Made by a program: the position numbers and the translations under genes. The notes under the pieces are model-generated. The model was not told the origin of the DNA and ran no database searches. It worked only from the letters and a program-made list of their open reading frames with translations. Below, in pieces: positions 58,795 through 64,000 of a stretch of DNA of 64,000 bases. The DNA comes from Actinosynnema pretiosum (GTDB lineage: Bacteria; Actinomycetota; Actinomycetes; Mycobacteriales; Pseudonocardiaceae). The stretch spans positions 111,931 to 175,930 of the forward strand of contig NZ_JAMTCF010000020.1 in assembly GCF_024171695.1 (NCBI RefSeq), written 5' to 3'. Numbering within the stretch: the stretch's first letter is position 1; each line of letters begins with the position of its first letter.

Positions 58795-59952
58795 ATGACA
58801 TCCGCCCAGGCACGGCACTGGCGCTCGGCCTCGGACGCGCTCGCGCTGCTCCGGCGCGAGCCCGACGTCACCAGGACCCGGCTGGGCAAGCACCTCGGTC
58901 TGGCCAGTGGGCCCACCTCCGACCTGGTCAAACGCCTCGCGCGCGCCCGGTTGGTCGTGGAGCGCCGCGCCCCGTCCGGCGGTCCCGGCAGGCCAACGAC
59001 CACCGTGCGCGCCCACCCGGCCGGTCCCGTCGCCCTGGTCGTGGACCTGCGGCACGGCGACTGGCGGATCGGCGTCTGCGACCTCGCGGGGGTGGTGGAG
59101 GTCGTGGCGGGCGGCGCTCACGACGGCGCGGACCCCGAGGCGCTGCTCGCCGGGCTCCGCGCGCGGATCACCGACCTCGCCGCGCCGTTGGGCGACCGCG
59201 TCGTCGGGATCGGCGTCGCGGTCCCCGGCCCGGTGGCGGACGACCGGCTGCGGATGACCGCGCTCGGCTCGCGGGACGTGCCGGTCGACCGGATCGCCCC
59301 GCCCGGCCTGCCCGCCGTGGTCGGCAACGACGCCACGGCCGCCGCCGTCGCCGAGGCCCGCCTGCACACCCCGCGCCCGCGCACCCTGCTGCACGTGGTG
59401 GTGGAGGTCGGCATCGGCGGCGCGCTCCTGGTCGACGGCGTGCCCGCGCCCAGCGCCCGAGGGCTGCACGGCGAGTTCGGGCACCTGCCGTTCGGCGACC
59501 CCGACGTCGAGTGCCCGTGCGGTGCGCGGGGGTGCTGGAGCGCCGGGTTCGAGGCGGGCGCGGTCGCCCGGCGCGCGGACCGGACCGTGACCGGTGATCC
59601 GCGCGCCTGGCTGCGCGACTTCTACGCCGACCGGGGGTCCGCGTCGCGCGCCCGCGCCGGACTGGCCGCCGACCTGGGGCGCGGGATCGCCGGACTGGTC
59701 AACGCGCTCGACCCCGACCTGGTCACCCTCGGTGGGCTGGCCGCGTCCGTGCGGGACGCCGCCGCCGAGAGCTTCGAGCGGGCCGCGTGGGCGGGGCTGA
59801 TGGCCGTGCACCGCGAGTCGCCGCCGGTGGTCGTGGCCGCCCGCTCGGACGAGGACGCCCCGCTGATCGGCATCGGCCTGTCGGTGTTCGACCGGGTGCT
59901 CGGCGCCGACCTGCTCGCGCGCTGGTCCACCGGGGTCACCGGCGGCGCTTGA
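58795..59952 (+). CDS. ROK-family transcriptional regulator
   Basis: Sugar-responsive repressor of 385 residues. A helix-turn-helix (VTRTRLGKHLGLASGPTSDL) is followed by the ROK kinase-like fold (VVGIGVAVPGPVADDRLRMT, then VVGNDATAAAVAEARL). The zinc motif CxCGxxGC is intact (VECPCGARGCWS) and the GHLPFG histidine precedes it. Regulators of this kind bind sugars or sugar phosphates, which fits the divergent HAD sugar phosphatase. Confidence 0.92.
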   Translation: MTSAQARHWRSASDALALLRREPDVTRTRLGKHLGLASGPTSDLVKRLARARLVVERRAPSGGPGRPTTTVRAHPAGPVALVVDLRHGDWRIGVCDLAGVVEVVAGGAHDGADPEALLAGLRARITDLAAPLGDRVVGIGVAVPGPVADDRLRMTALGSRDVPVDRIAPPGLPAVVGNDATAAAVAEARLHTPRPRTLLHVVVEVGIGGALLVDGVPAPSARGLHGEFGHLPFGDPDVECPCGARGCWSAGFEAGAVARRADRTVTGDPRAWLRDFYADRGSASRARAGLAADLGRGIAGLVNALDPDLVTLGGLAASVRDAAAESFERAAWAGLMAVHRESPPVVVAARSDEDAPLIGIGLSVFDRVLGADLLARWSTGVTGGA

Positions 59953-60664
59953 GCAGGAAAGCCGCCGCCAGCAGGGAGAGCGCCGCCACCGCACCCGTGA
60001 TCGCCCACGGGAACGGCTCGTCCTCCTCGGCCGACGCGCTGGTGGCGTCCCCGACCAGGAAGCGCAGCGTCGACGTCGCCTCCACCGCCTCGCCCCCGCG
60101 CGGGGTGATCCGCGCGGTGAACCGGGCGCGGTACTCGCCGGGCGCGGTGAACGCCCAGTTCGCGTGGGTGTGCGCGCCCGCCTCGATCGCCAGCTCCTCG
60201 TTGTCCCACACCGTCTTCGGCGGCCGGAAACCGCCGTAGTCCAGGTACACCCGCAGCCGTCCCGGTCCCTCGACGTCGTGCAGCGACAGGGAGATCGCCT
60301 CCGGGCGCTGCGCGAGCACGCTCTCGTGCCGGGTGTTCCAGCCGATCCACAGCACCCCGGACCTGCGGGTCTGCGGCATCAGGTGCACGGTCTCGCCCGC
60401 CTGGCCGAGGAAGGCGTAGGCGGGGTCGGCCGGGATGGCGGCCTTCGCGGCGTCACCGATGCGCAGCACCACCTCGGCCGGGTCGCGCCACGTGGGCGGG
60501 CTGGTCGAGTCGTCCTCGACCCTGACCTGCCACGCGCCGTCCACCAGCGCGGGCCCGATGTCGACGTGCCCGTCCCGGATCTCCAGCGGCGCCGCCGAAG
60601 CCGGGGGAGCGGTGGCGACGCCGAGCAGGAGAGCCACGAGGAGGACGCGGAGGAGACCGCTCAC
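59936..60664 (-). CDS. Choice-of-anchor M surface protein
   Basis: Protein of 242 residues: signal peptide (LLRVLLVALLLGVATAPPASA), one actinobacterial surface domain of the TIGR03769/choice-of-anchor M type (DGHVDIGPALVDGAWQVRV; VLWIGWNTRHESV; AGAHTHANWAFTAPGEYRAR), and a C-terminal membrane anchor with a basic tail (FLLKRRR). GTG 60664 overlaps the stop of the larger sister gene, so they are made together. Such proteins accompany metal ABC importers in corynebacteria and relatives and are thought to hold metals or present them at the surface. Confidence 0.88.
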   Translation of the reverse strand: MSGLLRVLLVALLLGVATAPPASAAPLEIRDGHVDIGPALVDGAWQVRVEDDSTSPPTWRDPAEVVLRIGDAAKAAIPADPAYAFLGQAGETVHLMPQTRRSGVLWIGWNTRHESVLAQRPEAISLSLHDVEGPGRLRVYLDYGGFRPPKTVWDNEELAIEAGAHTHANWAFTAPGEYRARFTARITPRGGEAVEATSTLRFLVGDATSASAEEDEPFPWAITGAVAALSLLAAAFLLKRRR

Positions 60665-62403
60665 GCCTTGGAGCTGCGCCGACCGCGCACGGCCAGCCCG
60701 ATCCCGGCGATCACGACCACCAGCAGCACCGCGCCGCCGATCAGGTACCCGGTGGGCACGCCCCCGGACTCCGCCGCCACCTCGGGCGCGGGCTCGGGTT
60801 CCTGCACGCGCACCAGCGGGACGTCCGCCTCGGCGAGCACCGCGCCACCCGCGTCGCGGACCACGGCCCTGACCTGGCTGCCGTCCCAGCTCCGGTCGAG
60901 CGCCCTGCTGAAGGTCGTGCCGCTCGCGCCCTCGATCGGCAGGAAGTCGTTCTCCCCGTTGCTGCGCGCGGACCACTCGACGCTCGTGGCGCCGTCCACA
61001 CCGGACAGCGTGAACGTCGCGGTCTCACCGGCGCGGTAGGAGTCCTTGTCCGAGGCCAGTTCCGCAGCCGCAGCCGCGCCACCGGTCACCTTCAGCTCCA
61101 GCGGCTCCGACTCGGACAGCACCGAGTGGTCGGCGTTGAACAGCCGTGCCGTGACGTAGGCGCCGTCCAGGTCGGCCGTGATCGGCAGCTCCTGGTCGGC
61201 CAGGCGCGACTCGGGAATCCACGCGTACGCGGCCTCGCCGCGCTTCTTCAGGTACCAGTGGTAGTGCTCGTCCTCGGTCTTCGGGTCCTGCGCCGAGGTG
61301 AACTTCGCGATGTCGCCCACGGCGTGCTCGGCCTTGTCGGCCTTCGCGGTCAACGTCGTGGTCGGCGGGATGGCCTGGACGTGGATCTCCAGCGGGTCCG
61401 ACTCCTCCAGCACCGAGCCGTCCTCGGCGAGCCGCGCCACGCGCACCACCGTGCCGTCGAGCGCGCGGTTCGGCTTGGTGGTGAAGGTCGCGGTGGTCTG
61501 CTTCGGGTCGACCACCGGCGTCGACGAGCCCGGCGCGGTCGTGGACCAGCGGTACGCGCCCTTCTGGTCGGCCTGCGGGGACAGGGCGGTGAGGGTGACG
61601 GTCTGGCCGACGAAGTACTCGGCGTCGACCTTGTTCGGCACGGCCGTCAGCTTCGTGATGCCGTCCGTGGCGGGCGGGTCGGTCCTCGGGGTCGGCTCGG
61701 CGGTGGTGTCCGACGGGGCGCCGACGATGAACCGCACGGTCGCGTCGTCGGAGATCGCCGTGCCGTCGAGCAGGGTGGCGCTGACCTTGAAGCCGATGTC
61801 GTAGGTGCCCTTGGCGGTGAACGACCAGGTGGCGTGCGTGTGGCCGCCGACCTCGCCGGTGGTGGAGGTGAACGTCGTGCCGGGGACGAAGACCTTGCTC
61901 ACCTTGGTGCGGTCGAAGCCGCCGGGCTGGGTGACCGCGAAGCGCGGCTCCGCCGAGGAACCCGCGTACCCGAAACCGGTGTAACTGATCTTCACGGTGC
62001 CCTTGAGGACACCACGGTCGATGCCCTCGAACGACCAGCCGGGCCACACCACGGAGCTGTCCTGCGCCTCGGTGGTGACCCACGCCTCGGTGCCCTCCGG
62101 CCCGAGGAAGTCGTACCCGGCGGGGAGCTTCACCCGCGAGGTCTCGGTCTCGGGAACGTGCAGGGCGACCCGCTCGGGGTCTGTGACCCCGCCCGGTGTC
62201 AGCGCTTTGACCTGGAGCTTGCCGTCGACGACCTGCGGGTAGAGCGCGTCCACGTGCGCGCCCGCGCCGAGGAGCTCGCGGCCCTCGGCGGGGTCGTAGT
62301 CAGCCGCGAGGGCGGGGGCGGACCCCAGCAGCAGGCCTGCGCCCACCAGGCCTGCGAGCAGGGAGATCAGGCGCGACGGGCGTCGCGCTTCGAGCTGTGA
62401 CAC
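60661..62403 (-). CDS. Choice-of-anchor M protein with Ig-like repeats
   Basis: Surface protein of 580 residues. After a signal peptide (LLAGLVGAGLLLGSAPALA) there is one choice-of-anchor M domain (AGAHVDALYPQVVDGKLQVK; VVWPGWSFEGI; GGHTHATWSFTAKGTYDIGF) to about residue 245. Three Ig-like or similar beta domains follow with recurring phrases such as GTVVRVARLAEDGSVLEESD and GAYVTARLFNADHSVLSESE, then a membrane helix (GYLIGGAVLLVVVIAGIGL) and a basic tail. His-rich THxH steps (HTHATW; EDEHYHWYLKK) could bind zinc. A Zur-type box lies 49 bases upstream. No ABC transporter genes are adjacent within the window. Confidence 0.88.
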   Translation of the reverse strand: MSQLEARRPSRLISLLAGLVGAGLLLGSAPALAADYDPAEGRELLGAGAHVDALYPQVVDGKLQVKALTPGGVTDPERVALHVPETETSRVKLPAGYDFLGPEGTEAWVTTEAQDSSVVWPGWSFEGIDRGVLKGTVKISYTGFGYAGSSAEPRFAVTQPGGFDRTKVSKVFVPGTTFTSTTGEVGGHTHATWSFTAKGTYDIGFKVSATLLDGTAISDDATVRFIVGAPSDTTAEPTPRTDPPATDGITKLTAVPNKVDAEYFVGQTVTLTALSPQADQKGAYRWSTTAPGSSTPVVDPKQTTATFTTKPNRALDGTVVRVARLAEDGSVLEESDPLEIHVQAIPPTTTLTAKADKAEHAVGDIAKFTSAQDPKTEDEHYHWYLKKRGEAAYAWIPESRLADQELPITADLDGAYVTARLFNADHSVLSESEPLELKVTGGAAAAAELASDKDSYRAGETATFTLSGVDGATSVEWSARSNGENDFLPIEGASGTTFSRALDRSWDGSQVRAVVRDAGGAVLAEADVPLVRVQEPEPAPEVAAESGGVPTGYLIGGAVLLVVVIAGIGLAVRGRRSSKA

Positions 62404-62451
62404 GGAAGTCCTCTCGTGGAACCGGGTCCGACAGGAGGAACTTAAAGAAAA

Positions 62452-62466
62452 TGACAACGGTTTTCA
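62452..62466. promoter_or_regulatory. Zur-type zinc box
   Basis: TGACAAC-G-GTTTTCA is a 7-1-7 dyad with one mismatch and matches the TGANAACGNTTNTCA pattern of actinobacterial Zur sites. It lies 49 bases upstream of the larger surface-protein gene, in an AT-rich island. Zinc-loaded Zur would repress the two-gene operon. Confidence 0.72.
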
Positions 62467-62491
62467 ACTTGGCGGTGACGGGTGAGACGCA

Positions 62492-62533
62492 GGAAGGCCG
62501 TGTTCCCCGGACTTCCGGGGAGCACGGCCTTCC
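62492..62533 (-). terminator. Terminator after ahcY
   Basis: GGAAGGCCGTGTTCCCCGG pairs with CCGGGGAGCACGGCCTTCC over 19 positions with one T-G pair and a four-base loop. It begins about 27 bases beyond the ahcY stop and separates it from the Zur-controlled promoter. Confidence 0.87.
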
Positions 62534-62559
62534 TCAGTCAGCTGCGGTCGCGACCGCGA

Positions 62560-64000
<1,441 letters not shown>

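Overview
The window is high-GC (estimated above 70%, not counted) DNA from a filamentous actinobacterium. GTG and TTG starts, 4-nt stop/start overlaps, DUF202 pairs, a CYP157-like P450, an IdeR/DtxR-type iron box and a Zur-type box all fit that. The overall flavour is Pseudonocardiales; Actinosynnema or Saccharothrix is a guess. The methyl-accepting chemotaxis protein would suit a genus with motile spores. The layout looks chromosomal and mostly ordinary. I see no rRNA, tRNA, CRISPR array, insertion sequence or prophage. The left edge cuts an ABC permease gene and the right edge cuts ahcY.

Layout. 1-6.0 kb: L-rhamnose uptake and catabolism (permease end, lipoprotein binding protein, RhaI, the fused aldolase/dehydrogenase RhaD, RhaB). 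6.0-9.7 kb: glyoxalase-fold protein, amidohydrolase, NTF2-like protein divergent from a LysR regulator, DedA protein. 9.9-13.4 kb: kinase and response regulator converging on a second kinase that follows a TetR gene. 13.4-18.0 kb: a one-protein sigma factor/zinc motif/membrane segment/beta-helix fusion, two DUF202 membrane proteins and a P450 lacking the K-helix Glu. 18.3-24.6 kb: a 33-bp minisatellite, an ArsR-type regulator, a small secreted protein, iron-box-controlled heme oxygenase, an alpha/beta hydrolase, a chloramphenicol-type efflux pump behind a possible leader-peptide attenuator, and a GDSL hydrolase.

24.7-29.7 kb: a complete five-gene peptide/nickel/opine ABC importer closed by a terminator. 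29.9-34.6 kb: asnB, then a two-gene unit resembling a type VII secretion partner and a 747-aa substrate. 34.6-36.5 kb: nitroreductase, TetR and SMR pump. 36.7-40.9 kb: an operon of one aldehyde dehydrogenase and two class III aminotransferases. 41.1-43.7 kb: cobalamin riboswitch and metE. 44-49.6 kb: O-methyltransferase, three short-repeat arrays, a Tat-exported beta-lactamase-fold protein with no catalytic motifs, a frameshifted pseudogene, and RidA divergent from MarR with two matching operators.

49.6-54.3 kb: chemotaxis receptor, LysR/DMT pair, then remnants of an XRE regulator and an MFS pump. 54.3-58.1 kb: secreted thiol oxidoreductase, small membrane protein, and an ArsR plus P1B-ATPase metal-efflux operon. 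58.1-60 kb: HAD phosphatase divergent from a ROK regulator. 59.9-62.5 kb: two surface-anchored choice-of-anchor-M proteins behind a Zur box. 62.6-64 kb: S-adenosylhomocysteinase. Metal and cofactor control recurs: iron for heme oxygenase, zinc for the surface proteins, cobalamin for metE, and a heavy metal for the ATPase.
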